Assembly (NCBI GenBank): GCA_023263465.1
Contig: JALQWV010000071.1
Location: 1-21,500, forward strand
Source: Ilumatobacteraceae bacterium
Lineage (GTDB): Bacteria; Actinomycetota; Acidimicrobiia; Acidimicrobiales; Ilumatobacteraceae
Direction of reading: 5' to 3'
Length of the DNA: 21,500 bases
Shown here: one piece after another, positions 7,264 to 15,388 of the stretch
How the letters are laid out: every line of letters starts with the position of its first letter
Position numbering within the stretch: the stretch's first letter is position 1
Position numbers and translations under genes: made by a program
The notes under the pieces: generated by a model
The model's database searches: none
What the model was told of the DNA's origin: nothing
The model's input: the letters and a program-made list of their open reading frames with translations, nothing else

Positions 7264-8274
7264 ATGCAAACCTCGCTGGAGCAGTTACTGCTCACAGGAA
7301 ATGTGTTGTTGGCAGATGGTGCAACGGGTACGAACTACTTCGCCATGGGGCTCACCTCTGGCGAGCCGCCTGAGTTTTGGATTACTGATCACCCAGATCG
7401 AGTGGAGTTGTTGCACCAGCAGTTTGTCGATGCCGGCTCTGACATCATTTTGACGAATACATTTGGCTGTAATCGTCATCGCTTGAAACTGCACAACGCG
7501 CAAGATCGTACGTTTGCGTTGGCAAAAGGTGCTGCACAAATTGCCCGCAAGGTTGCCGATGCAGCACCAAGGCCGGTGGTGGTTGCAGGTTCGGTAGGTC
7601 CGACGGGAGAATTGTTCGAACCGCTTGGAGCACTCACTGAGGCCGAGGCGGTTGATGCGTTTGCCGAGCAAATAGAGGGTTTGAAGGCCGGAGGAGCAGA
7701 TGTCGTATGGATCGAAACCATGTCGGCGCCCGAAGAGGCTCGATCCGCAGCGCTTGCTGCCATACGAGTGGGCATGCCATACGTGTGCACGATGTCGTTT
7801 GATACTGCAGGCAGAACCATGATGGGCATTATGCCTGGAGCGCTCGAAGGTGTATTTGCAGGCCTTGATCCACAGCCACTTGCCATTGGCGCGAACTGTG
7901 GTGTCGGCGCATCGGACATAGTGGTTTCGGTTTCAGCGATGTCTGCATTTTCGACCCCGGTGGTATCAAAAGGCAACTGCGGAGTTCCGAAGTTTGTCGG
8001 TACCACCATTACGTATTCAGGCACTCCAGAACTGATGGCCACATATGCCGAGTTAGCAATTGATGCAGGAGCGCGCATAGTTGGTGGTTGCTGCGGTAAC
8101 TCACCCGGACATGTTGCGTCGATGCGTAAGGCGATTGACGGTCATACGCGTGTGGGCGCACCAAGCGTCGAACAGATCATCGATCAACTGGGACCACTTA
8201 CGAATACGGTGCCAACTGAATCAGATACCAGCACTCGCGACGCCAGACGTCGCCGTACAAAAATCGAAGAGTAG
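7264..8274 (+). CDS. bmt: betaine-homocysteine S-methyltransferase (bacterial BMT type)
   Basis: This 336-residue homocysteine S-methyltransferase-fold enzyme transfers a methyl group from glycine betaine to homocysteine, giving dimethylglycine and methionine. It has LLADGATGTN at 15-24, TNTFG, GSVGPTGELFEPLG, WIETMS, and the three zinc-binding cysteines C212 (GANCG) and C276/C277 (GGCCG). The segments VAGSVGPTGELFEPLGAL and CTMSFDTAGRTMMG are very like the alphaproteobacterial betaine-homocysteine methyltransferases I remember, more than S-methylmethionine-dependent MmuM. The C-terminal 30 residues are an extension ending in a four-Arg cluster and an acidic end. It starts 9 bp after the FAD enzyme with no clear Shine-Dalgarno sequence; a TANNNT hexamer (7252-7257) ends six bases before the ATG. 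Confidence 0.92.
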   Translation: MQTSLEQLLLTGNVLLADGATGTNYFAMGLTSGEPPEFWITDHPDRVELLHQQFVDAGSDIILTNTFGCNRHRLKLHNAQDRTFALAKGAAQIARKVADAAPRPVVVAGSVGPTGELFEPLGALTEAEAVDAFAEQIEGLKAGGADVVWIETMSAPEEARSAALAAIRVGMPYVCTMSFDTAGRTMMGIMPGALEGVFAGLDPQPLAIGANCGVGASDIVVSVSAMSAFSTPVVSKGNCGVPKFVGTTITYSGTPELMATYAELAIDAGARIVGGCCGNSPGHVASMRKAIDGHTRVGAPSVEQIIDQLGPLTNTVPTESDTSTRDARRRRTKIEE

Positions 8275-8276
8275 CC

Positions 8277-9398
8277 ATGGCGAGGCAACGGTTTGTAGCT
8301 CCTGGGTTTGAACCAGTGGCCAAAGTGTTTGACAAGCATCACAGCGCAGAAAAAGCCGGCGCTTCGTTTGCAGCAACTCATAAGGGTAAGCAGGTTGTAG
8401 ATCTGTGGGGAGGTATACGCAGCGATGGAGCGGCGTGGGATGACGAAACGGTTTGTGTCATCGCCTCCGGTACAAAAGGAATTTGTGCCACGGCAATCAT
8501 GATGCTCGTTGAACGCGGGTTGTTGAACCTGGAATCGCCAATTGACACTGTGTGGCCAGAGTTTGCAGAAGGAGGCAAGGGGCATATATCGGTTGGCGAT
8601 TCACTTGCACACGTTGCTGGAGTCCCCGGTTTGGAACGGGTAATCACCGTAGAAGAAATTACTGACCCGATTTTGATGGCGCGCTACGTTGCAGCGCAGC
8701 ATCCAATTACGCCACTCGGCATTCCTTCGTATCACGCCATGACATTTGGATGGATTGCCAGTGAATTGGTGCGCCGAGTTGATGGCAGAAGTATTGGAAC
8801 CTTTGTTCGTGATGAAATCGCTTTACCGTTACAACTTGATTTGCATATCGGTGCGCCAGATTCGGTGTTGCCAAGAATCGGCGAAACAACCCGCGCCGCG
8901 AACTACAACTACTCGGCAATGGTGGGGGACGATGTTGATCCCCGCTTGCAATACGTGTATGGAATGATTCCTGCCGAACGCGGAACATCAATGTTCGCTA
9001 AGTCGGAACTTCCGGGTGGCGGCGGTATCGCAAGTGCATATGCCATGTCGCGTCTGTACGCCATGTTGGTGAATGGTGGCGAACTAGACGGTGTGCGTTT
9101 GTTGAAGCCCGAAACCATAGAAATAGCGCGTCAACAGCGGTCGGTGGGCAATGATCCGTTGTCGGGTCGACTGCTTCGATTTGGTGTGGGATTTGAATTA
9201 AATCCCAACCCTTCGCGGCTTGGAATGGACCAGCTGGCCTTTGGTCATACGGGTGCGGGCGGCTCTACGCATGGGGCCTGGCCAAGTTTGGAGGGCAGTT
9301 TCTCGTATGCGATGCGCGAATTTCAGTCGGAAAACGCAGATAGTCGAGGTATTGAGTTACTCGACGTGCTTGATGAGTGCATGGCGAAAGCAAAATAA
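8277..9398 (+). CDS. serine hydrolase of the class C beta-lactamase/esterase VIII family
   Basis: This 373-residue protein has the serine-hydrolase fold of class C beta-lactamases, DD-peptidases and family VIII esterases: catalytic S64-x-x-K67 in a SGTKG motif, a Tyr-containing segment with Y152 in a SYHAMTFGW context, a GGGGIAS loop near 247-253, and H324-T-G replacing the KTG box. I see no signal peptide, so it is probably cytosolic and more likely an esterase than a cell-wall enzyme or antibiotic resistance enzyme. It starts 2 bp after bmt and closes the operon. Removing the acyl group from acylcarnitines or choline/betaine esters would suit the context, but that is inference. It converges with the minus-strand operon with 15 bp between stops. 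Confidence 0.85.
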   Translation: MARQRFVAPGFEPVAKVFDKHHSAEKAGASFAATHKGKQVVDLWGGIRSDGAAWDDETVCVIASGTKGICATAIMMLVERGLLNLESPIDTVWPEFAEGGKGHISVGDSLAHVAGVPGLERVITVEEITDPILMARYVAAQHPITPLGIPSYHAMTFGWIASELVRRVDGRSIGTFVRDEIALPLQLDLHIGAPDSVLPRIGETTRAANYNYSAMVGDDVDPRLQYVYGMIPAERGTSMFAKSELPGGGGIASAYAMSRLYAMLVNGGELDGVRLLKPETIEIARQQRSVGNDPLSGRLLRFGVGFELNPNPSRLGMDQLAFGHTGAGGSTHGAWPSLEGSFSYAMREFQSENADSRGIELLDVLDECMAKAK

Positions 9399-9413
9399 GC
9401 GACGAAAGAAGGG

Positions 9414-10190
9414 TTACTCACCCTTCCAAACGGGGTCACGTTTTTCACTGAAGGCAGTCGGACCTTCCAGTGCATCTTGCGAATTAATGGCCTTGATGTA
9501 TGCCTCGTTACTGCGAGTAGCGGCATAGCTGTCGGCAATGTTCAAGTCTTCGGTGACGCGCATAATGTCGAGTACTGCGGCGACACTGAGAGGGGCAGAC
9601 AGGCAGATCTCGGCTGCTAGTGCTCGCGCGGTGTTCATTAATTCGGCGCTCGGCGCAATTCTGTTCACGATGCCCCAATTCATCGCCTCCTCGGCGGATA
9701 ACCGGCGACCACCAAAGATGATTTCATTGGCTAACTGGCGTGGCAGTAGTCGCGGTAAGCGAATAGAACCGGCATCAGGAAGTACGCCAACGCGTGTTTC
9801 GGGAAGAAAGAATTGCGCATGGTCTGCAGCAACAATGAAGTCTGCCGACATGGCAATTTCAAATCCTCCACCGACGGCCATCCCGTTCACAGCAGCAATG
9901 ATCGGTTTCATTCTGTTTGGCAATTCGGGAAACCCGCCGAAGCCACCAGCACCGTAATCCGATTCGAATGACTCGCCGTCCGCTGCACTACCCAAGTCCC
10001 AACCCGCGGAAAAGAACTTCTCGCCACCGCCAGTAAGAATTGCAACGCGTTGGATTGGGTCAGCCATGAATGAAACAAATGCACGACTCAATTCGCGGCT
10101 AGTGGCAGCGTCAATAGCGTTTGCTTTCGGGCGGTCAAGAGTTATTTCAAGCACTTTGCCATCGAGCGAAGTGGTGGTGTGAACAGTCAT
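9414..10190 (-). CDS. caiD: carnitinyl-CoA dehydratase / crotonobetainyl-CoA hydratase (CaiD-like)
   Basis: This 258-residue crotonase-fold enzyme reversibly hydrates crotonobetainyl-CoA to carnitinyl-CoA. It shares long stretches with E. coli CaiD as I remember it: LEITLDRPKANAIDA near the start, GEKFFSAGWDL at 56-66, the GGF segment about 80-86, GGGFE, and the C-terminal EKRDPVWKG. Glu111 and Glu131, the two catalytic glutamates of CaiD, are present at identical numbering. A strong GAGGAGA ribosome binding site precedes the ATG. It is the last gene of the minus-strand operon, 3 bp after the acyl-CoA synthetase. A generic enoyl-CoA hydratase is possible, but the CaiD-specific segments and the carnitine neighbours argue for CaiD. 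Confidence 0.9.
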   Translation of the reverse strand: MTVHTTTSLDGKVLEITLDRPKANAIDAATSRELSRAFVSFMADPIQRVAILTGGGEKFFSAGWDLGSAADGESFESDYGAGGFGGFPELPNRMKPIIAAVNGMAVGGGFEIAMSADFIVAADHAQFFLPETRVGVLPDAGSIRLPRLLPRQLANEIIFGGRRLSAEEAMNWGIVNRIAPSAELMNTARALAAEICLSAPLSVAAVLDIMRVTEDLNIADSYAATRSNEAYIKAINSQDALEGPTAFSEKRDPVWKGE

Positions 10191-10193
10191 GTG

Positions 10194-12203
10194 CTATTTC
10201 TCCTCAATAATCAATGCGTCAACTGCAACGGAAGAAGTTGTGGTGACGAGTACGGGGTTGAGTTCAACTTCTGCCAGGCGCGAACCGACTACATGCTCTT
10301 GCAGGGTGAGAATGACTTGTATCAGCGAGTCAATATTGGCAGCAGGCTTTCCGCGGTAGCCATTCAGAATCGGAGCGATGCGCAACTTCTGCAACGCGCT
10401 ATGTATGTCCTGCGCTGTTGCAGGTGCAAGTACGCATTGTGTGTCTTTCCAGAGTTCGGTTAGCACCCCACCCGCACCAACCGTGATGAGCCAGCCAAGA
10501 GGAGCAGACCTGCGAATGCTCACGAGCACTTCAGCAACGATTCCGGTGACGGTCTGTTCAACTAAGAACTCCGCAATGTCCGTTGGCATTGTGTTCAGTG
10601 CTGCCGTGAGTTGATCTACGTCGCGCAGGCCAACCGCAACAGCACCGGCTTCACTCTTGTGGGCGAGTCCAAGACCTTTCAGCGTGATGGGGAAGCCAAT
10701 GCGCTGAGACTCCGAAATCACAGACTCGCGGGTGCTTCGTGCACCTTGCGGAACGGGAACACCCCATGATGCAAGCATGGTTTTACTGTTTGCCTCATCA
10801 ACGAGTGCGGTTTCACCCGGTGCGACAACTGGAGTAGGAAGTGCAATTGGTGAATGCGTTCCAAGCCATGCTGCGCGATCGAGGGCAACCAGCGTTTCGC
10901 GCAATCCCTGGGCGGCGTTTAGGCCAAGCGACATGATGGAGTTGCGCATGCTCTCCGAAAAATTCTCCGACATGGTTGCCACGCATACTGCGCGTCGGCC
11001 AGTTGCTTGTGCGGCTGCAGCAAATGCCTCGGCAGCAATCAGCCAACTGCTTGCGTCTTGGTCTTCACGAGGTGGTGCATCGAGAAGCAACAATGTTGCG
11101 TCGTGATCACCGCGCATGGTTTCACTAAATGTTGCGGTCATCGCTGGCTTATCGCCCCACATAAACGTGTGATAGTCGAATGGGTTGGCAACATGCACGA
11201 GCTCGGTCAGTGTTGCTTCAATGCGTGCGGTTTGTTCTGCGGGGAATGGCTCAAAAGTCAAGTTCGTAAACTCTGACATGTCGGCAATGAGCGATGCTTC
11301 ACCGCCAGAACAAGACAGCGATGCGAGTCGGTAACCACTGAGTACGCCACCATTATCAAGCATCTTGAGCGTTTCAATCAGTTCGGTGGGTGTCTCTACC
11401 GTGGCTACTGCGCACCGTTCAAACAGTGCCGCATAAGCCTGTCGATTGCCTGCGAGTGAAGCGGTGTGCGAGGCAGCAATGAGTGCACCTGCTTCAGACT
11501 TACCAGTTTGTAACGCGACGATGCGCTTGCCTTTGTCGTAAGCCAATTGCGCAAGTTGAGCAAAGCGAATCGGTTCGCGTATGGCTTCAATAAACATGCC
11601 AATTGCTGTAACTCGGTTGTCGTCAATGAATGACTGCAAAGCGTCCTCGACGCCACCACCTGCCTGGTTGCCGACTGTGACCATGTAGGCCATGTTCAAT
11701 CCGCGCTGCTGCATAGTGAGGTTGATTCCTACGTTGCCACTTTGCGAAATGATTCCAACGCCGTGCTGAACGGGCATGCAGCCATGTTCGTCTGGCCACA
11801 GCGCAATGCCGTCCAAAGCATTGATGAATCCGTAACAGTTCGGACCAAGAATCGGTAGATCACCAGCTCGACGAACCAGCTCGGCCTGTAATTCAACATC
11901 ACCGGATTCTGCGAAACCAGAGGCGTAACACACTGCACCGCCTGCCGCCATGGCGCTCAGTTGCGAAATGGCATCGAGGGTGAGGTGGCGATTGACCGCA
12001 ACGAATGCAGCATCGGGTACGCCAGGTACATCGGCAAGCGATGGAAAGCAAGTAACGCCATGCATCTCTTTCTTGGTTGGGTGCACTGGCCAGATTTTTC
12101 CGGTGTAGCCCAGTTTCTGACATTGCTCAACAACTCGTGCCGCAGGGGCGCCGCCAATAACAGCAATGCTGCGTGGGTTGAGCAAGCGTGAGAGATCGGG
12201 CAT
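10194..12203 (-). CDS. ADP-forming acyl-CoA synthetase (probable gamma-butyrobetaine/carnitine-CoA ligase)
   Basis: This 669-residue single-chain NDP-forming acyl-CoA synthetase has a CoA-binding domain (about 5-130; RSIAVIGG, GPNCYGFIN at 120-128), a succinyl-CoA-ligase-like domain (ISQSGN at 152-157) with the phosphorylatable H246 in SHTASLAG, and a C-terminal ATP-grasp domain from about residue 460. The enzyme would make an acyl-CoA from acid, CoA and ATP, releasing ADP and phosphate. Its position between an acyl-CoA dehydrogenase and CaiD suggests gamma-butyrobetaine, crotonobetaine or carnitine as substrate, doing the job of CaiC/CaiB in enterics. I chose the ATG at 12203 because family similarity (PDLSRLLNPRSIAV) begins there; the longer frame overlaps the dehydrogenase gene. 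The ribosome binding site is weak; an 8-bp gap suggests coupling. Confidence 0.88.
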   Translation of the reverse strand: MPDLSRLLNPRSIAVIGGAPAARVVEQCQKLGYTGKIWPVHPTKKEMHGVTCFPSLADVPGVPDAAFVAVNRHLTLDAISQLSAMAAGGAVCYASGFAESGDVELQAELVRRAGDLPILGPNCYGFINALDGIALWPDEHGCMPVQHGVGIISQSGNVGINLTMQQRGLNMAYMVTVGNQAGGGVEDALQSFIDDNRVTAIGMFIEAIREPIRFAQLAQLAYDKGKRIVALQTGKSEAGALIAASHTASLAGNRQAYAALFERCAVATVETPTELIETLKMLDNGGVLSGYRLASLSCSGGEASLIADMSEFTNLTFEPFPAEQTARIEATLTELVHVANPFDYHTFMWGDKPAMTATFSETMRGDHDATLLLLDAPPREDQDASSWLIAAEAFAAAAQATGRRAVCVATMSENFSESMRNSIMSLGLNAAQGLRETLVALDRAAWLGTHSPIALPTPVVAPGETALVDEANSKTMLASWGVPVPQGARSTRESVISESQRIGFPITLKGLGLAHKSEAGAVAVGLRDVDQLTAALNTMPTDIAEFLVEQTVTGIVAEVLVSIRRSAPLGWLITVGAGGVLTELWKDTQCVLAPATAQDIHSALQKLRIAPILNGYRGKPAANIDSLIQVILTLQEHVVGSRLAEVELNPVLVTTTSSVAVDALIIEEK

Positions 12204-12211
12204 GAGTGAAA

Positions 12212-13372
12212 TCAGCCGCCGTATTTGCGGAGTAATTGACGCGAAATAATGTGACGCTGAATCTCGCTGGTGCCATCCCAAATGCGATCAACACGAGTGT
12301 CGCGCCACATGCGTTCAAGCGGAAGTTCATCCATTAAGCCCATGCCACCAAAAATCTGAATTGCCTCGTCGGTAACAAACTGGCACATTTCGCTGGCGAA
12401 TACCTTTGCCATTGCCATTTCAGAGTCATCAAATTTCCCGTGAGCATCGTTCCACGCAGCACGCAAGGTGAGCAGTTCGGCTGCATCGAGTCGCGTTTGC
12501 ATGTCGGCAAGTTTGAATGACACACCTTGGAACTTTCCTATTTGCTGACCGAATTGCTCACGACTTGCTGCCCACTCAATGCTGAGATTCAATGCCCGTC
12601 GTGCGCGGCCAATACACACTGCTGCCACTTGTAGGCGAGTTGAGCCAAGCCATTCGTTGGCGACATCAAAGCCACCGTGGAGTTCGCCAAGAATCTTGCT
12701 TTCTGGTACTCGACAATTGTCAAAATTGATAATCATGTTGTGGTATCCAGAGTTGGACACACAGTTGTACCCGGCAACTTTTTCGCAACCAGGTGTGTCA
12801 AAGTCCACTAAGAAACCAGTGATCTTTTTCTTTGGTCCTTTGGAGGTTTGTTCCTCTGCTGTCGCCGCAAACAAGATGGTGTAGTCAGCAAGGTCAGCGT
12901 GTGAAATGAAGTGCTTTGTGCCGTTGATTATCCAGTCCTTGCCATCTTTCACTGCGGTACATTTCATGCCGCGCACGTCAGATCCAGCGTCTGGTTCGCT
13001 CATGGCCAAGCAATCCACTCGTTCGCCAGTAATTGTGGGAATGAGGTATTCCTGAATTTGCTCGTCTTTGCATGCACGCAAAATGTTTGATGGGCGAGCG
13101 ACGATGTAGTGCAGGGCGTACGAAGTCGCTCCAAATTCACGGTCAACAAGTGTGGTGTCGAAGGAGTCAAGCCCGCCTCCGCCGAATTCTGCTGGCATGT
13201 TGCATGCGTAAATGCCCGCTGCGATTGATCGCTCCTTAATTTGCTTCACCAATTCTGGCGGAACCTCTCCTAGTTTTTCCACGCGCTCTTCGTGTGGGAT
13301 CAGTTCTTTTTCGGTGAAGGAGCGAGTGGTGTCAACGATTGCTTGTTGCTCGTCGGTGAGTTCAAAATTCAT
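12212..13372 (-). CDS. acyl-CoA dehydrogenase (probable gamma-butyrobetainyl-CoA dehydrogenase)
   Basis: This 386-residue protein has full acyl-CoA dehydrogenase architecture: N-terminal helical domain, the AMSEPDAGSD flavin/substrate motif at 123-132, the central beta domain, and a C-terminal helical domain with REQFGQ, IFGGMGL and a DGTSEIQR motif. It would oxidise an acyl-CoA to the 2-enoyl-CoA using FAD and ETF. Context suggests gamma-butyrobetainyl-CoA to crotonobetainyl-CoA, feeding CaiD. An oddity is that the motif usually reading EGTSEIQ has Asp at position 366 in place of the usual catalytic Glu. E. coli CaiA also lacks Glu there as far as I recall. A good AAAGGATC ribosome binding site precedes the ATG. 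It lies 9 bp after the thioesterase gene. Confidence 0.9.
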   Translation of the reverse strand: MNFELTDEQQAIVDTTRSFTEKELIPHEERVEKLGEVPPELVKQIKERSIAAGIYACNMPAEFGGGGLDSFDTTLVDREFGATSYALHYIVARPSNILRACKDEQIQEYLIPTITGERVDCLAMSEPDAGSDVRGMKCTAVKDGKDWIINGTKHFISHADLADYTILFAATAEEQTSKGPKKKITGFLVDFDTPGCEKVAGYNCVSNSGYHNMIINFDNCRVPESKILGELHGGFDVANEWLGSTRLQVAAVCIGRARRALNLSIEWAASREQFGQQIGKFQGVSFKLADMQTRLDAAELLTLRAAWNDAHGKFDDSEMAMAKVFASEMCQFVTDEAIQIFGGMGLMDELPLERMWRDTRVDRIWDGTSEIQRHIISRQLLRKYGG

Positions 13373-13381
13373 AATGATCCT

Positions 13382-13888
13382 TTATTTGTGTTTGATTTTC
13401 ATGACGCGCCCAACATTTTCAGGTGTTGGAACGTGTTTATGCGATTCGTATACCGCGTGTAAAGCTTCAGCAACGTGCGGAAGAATTGGTGCCGATTTTC
13501 CAGCCTTCATGTCAACGTGCACCAGCATTTGCTCACAGTTTGACAGTCTTTTGCCCGTTTCCGAATTGAATAGTTCGTGATAAATGTGCATCCGCTTTGC
13601 ATCGATATCGAGCACCAGAGTGGTGCAGTGCAACGGCTGATTCAAAAAGGCTTCATCCTCGTACACGATGTGTGTTTCTACGGTATAAAACGAGTTTCCC
13701 GCGGCGCGGTACTCATCGTTGTCTCCGATATAGGTGAATAGGGCATCAGATCCCCAGCCCATGGCGGTGAGGTATGCAGCCTCCGTCATATGGCCGTTGT
13801 AGTCCACCCAGTCCGGTTCGACTTTGCAGGTATAAATGTTGAGCGGCGCAGGTACCAAAGTTCCGGGCGTCCACACCATCGCGGTCAT
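13382..13888 (-). CDS. hotdog-fold acyl-CoA thioesterase, paralogue of the domain fused to carnitine dehydrogenase
   Basis: This 168-residue protein is a single 4HBT-type hotdog domain with the DWVDYNGHM active-site segment at 26-34, a FYTVETH strand and a MLVHVDMKAGKS segment. All three have counterparts in the C-terminal domain of the neighbouring carnitine dehydrogenase (DWTDYNGHT, FYTVEGH, IFLHVDTKTGKS), so the two are paralogues. One likely hydrolyses betainyl-CoA; this free copy could release carnitine from carnitinyl-CoA made by CaiD, which the pathway otherwise lacks, or could share the betainyl-CoA step. The assignment between the two is inference. It starts 6 bp after the dehydrogenase gene with a poor ribosome binding site, so coupled translation is likely. 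Confidence 0.85.
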   Translation of the reverse strand: MTAMVWTPGTLVPAPLNIYTCKVEPDWVDYNGHMTEAAYLTAMGWGSDALFTYIGDNDEYRAAGNSFYTVETHIVYEDEAFLNQPLHCTTLVLDIDAKRMHIYHELFNSETGKRLSNCEQMLVHVDMKAGKSAPILPHVAEALHAVYESHKHVPTPENVGRVMKIKHK

Positions 13889-13894
13889 GGATTT

Positions 13895-15379
13895 CTACTT
13901 TGCTGGCTTTTCGCCAACTCGTCGGCCAATGCCAACTGGCTGCGGAAGACGAGCATGAGCGTCCCCAATTGGCTTCAACTTCGACATCATCTCGTCACCC
14001 ATTGGCGATGACTTACCGGTTTTGGTGTCCACGTGTAGGAATATGTGCTCTGCGGTAAAGGCAATCACGCCATCTTCGCGAACAACTTCAGACCACAGAT
14101 GAATGCGCTTTTCGTCATACGACGCAACGCGGGTGAGTACCTTGATTTTGTCGCCCGAATGTGTCTGGTCGAGATAACGCGTGTGGCCCTCAACGGTGTA
14201 GAACGTGCGACCAGTTGCAAGGTACTCGGGTGTGAAACCAATTGCGCGGAAGAACGTGTCGCTTGCTTCGCTTACGAGTTGTGAGTATCGCGAGTCATTG
14301 GTGTGCCCGTTGTAATCAGTCCAATCTGCAGGAATGGTCATCACGTGAGATACCGAAGGCCCAAGTGGATCAAGAGCAGGTACTGGGCCACGGCCAAACA
14401 ATTCACGTTCATATTCTGCGAGAACTTTTCCGGCACCGTAGTTGTTGCCACGCAGTGCTTGGAATACCGAAACTAAGCAGTCATCGCGCAGAGCCTCAAG
14501 CTCGCGAATGGTTGCGGTGCCAGCCTGATCGTCGCTTTGCGAAACAATTTTTTCAAGTAACACATCGTCAAGTTCAGGGACATCCATCAACTTGGTCCAT
14601 GGCCATTTCAATGAAGGACCAAACTGTGCCATGAAGTGACGCATCCCTGCTTCGCCACCGGCAATGCGGTACACCAAGAACGTGCCCATGAATGACCAGC
14701 GCAGACCAGGTCCAAAACGCATGGCATCATCGATTTCTTCTGCGGTAGCAATGCCGTCGTTCACCAGCCACAACGCTTCGCGCCATAACGCTTCCATCAA
14801 ACGGTCTGCAATGAAGCCGTCAATTTCTTTGCTCAGCATGAGTGGCTTCATGCCGACTGCAGTGACTACTTCTTTTGCACGCTGCTTCGTTGCTTCGCTG
14901 GTTAAATCTCCACCACAAATTTCGGCAAGCGGCATGAGATACACGGGGTTAAAGGGGTGCACCACCACAAAGCGTTCAGGGTTCACCATGTCCTTTTGAA
15001 TCTGCGTTGGCAGAAGCCCAGATGTTGATGAGCCAAACACTGTGGTTGGCGATGCGGCTTTGCTGGCTCGGGCGAGCAGTTCCTGCTTCAGTTCGAGGCG
15101 TTCGGGTGCGCTTTCTTGCACATAATCAACCCCGACGACGGCTTCTTCTGGGGTGCTCACAAATGTGATGGTTCCTTCTTGTGGAAGAGGGGCAAGTGTG
15201 AGTTTGGAATATGCACGGCGTGCATTGACCATGATTTCATTCATTTTGCGGGTTGCTTGTGGGTCGATGTCGTACAGCTTCACATCGACACCATTCAGTG
15301 CGAAGCGCGCAGCCCAAGCACCGCCAATAACTCCGCCACCGAGCAGGCCAACGGTTTTCAAACCAGGGATAGTGCTCAT
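13895..15379 (-). CDS. L-carnitine dehydrogenase fused to a (betainyl-CoA) thioesterase domain
   Basis: This 494-residue bifunctional enzyme has residues 1-325 as a 3-hydroxyacyl-CoA-dehydrogenase-type NAD enzyme: GGGVIG at 14-19, acidic D37 after the second strand consistent with NAD, and HPFNP at 141-145. Residues 345-485 form a hotdog thioesterase with DWTDYNGHT at 352-360. This fusion is the architecture described for rhizobial L-carnitine dehydrogenases, in which the first part makes 3-dehydrocarnitine and the second hydrolyses betainyl-CoA to betaine. The gene next to it encodes BKACE, the enzyme that joins the two steps, which makes the call strong. An AAGGAAA ribosome binding site precedes the ATG, 9 bp after BKACE. 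Confidence 0.93.
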   Translation of the reverse strand: MSTIPGLKTVGLLGGGVIGGAWAARFALNGVDVKLYDIDPQATRKMNEIMVNARRAYSKLTLAPLPQEGTITFVSTPEEAVVGVDYVQESAPERLELKQELLARASKAASPTTVFGSSTSGLLPTQIQKDMVNPERFVVVHPFNPVYLMPLAEICGGDLTSEATKQRAKEVVTAVGMKPLMLSKEIDGFIADRLMEALWREALWLVNDGIATAEEIDDAMRFGPGLRWSFMGTFLVYRIAGGEAGMRHFMAQFGPSLKWPWTKLMDVPELDDVLLEKIVSQSDDQAGTATIRELEALRDDCLVSVFQALRGNNYGAGKVLAEYERELFGRGPVPALDPLGPSVSHVMTIPADWTDYNGHTNDSRYSQLVSEASDTFFRAIGFTPEYLATGRTFYTVEGHTRYLDQTHSGDKIKVLTRVASYDEKRIHLWSEVVREDGVIAFTAEHIFLHVDTKTGKSSPMGDEMMSKLKPIGDAHARLPQPVGIGRRVGEKPAK

Positions 15380-15388
15380 GGTGTTTCC

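Noticed and set aside
7476..8078. 200-residue minus-strand open frame inside bmt
   Set aside because: It is antisense to a clearly conserved gene, is Ala/Ser/Pro-rich low-complexity translation, and has no family resemblance.
8277..9398. Antibiotic-resistance beta-lactamase
   Set aside because: It has no signal peptide, HTG instead of KTG, and sits in a metabolic operon, so an esterase is more likely.
9399..9413. Bidirectional terminator between the convergent operons
   Set aside because: The 15-bp gap contains no inverted repeat or U-run, so no terminator can be supported there.
12204..12281. Longer start for the ADP-forming synthetase
   Set aside because: The extra 26 residues overlap the acyl-CoA dehydrogenase and do not resemble the CoA-binding domain.
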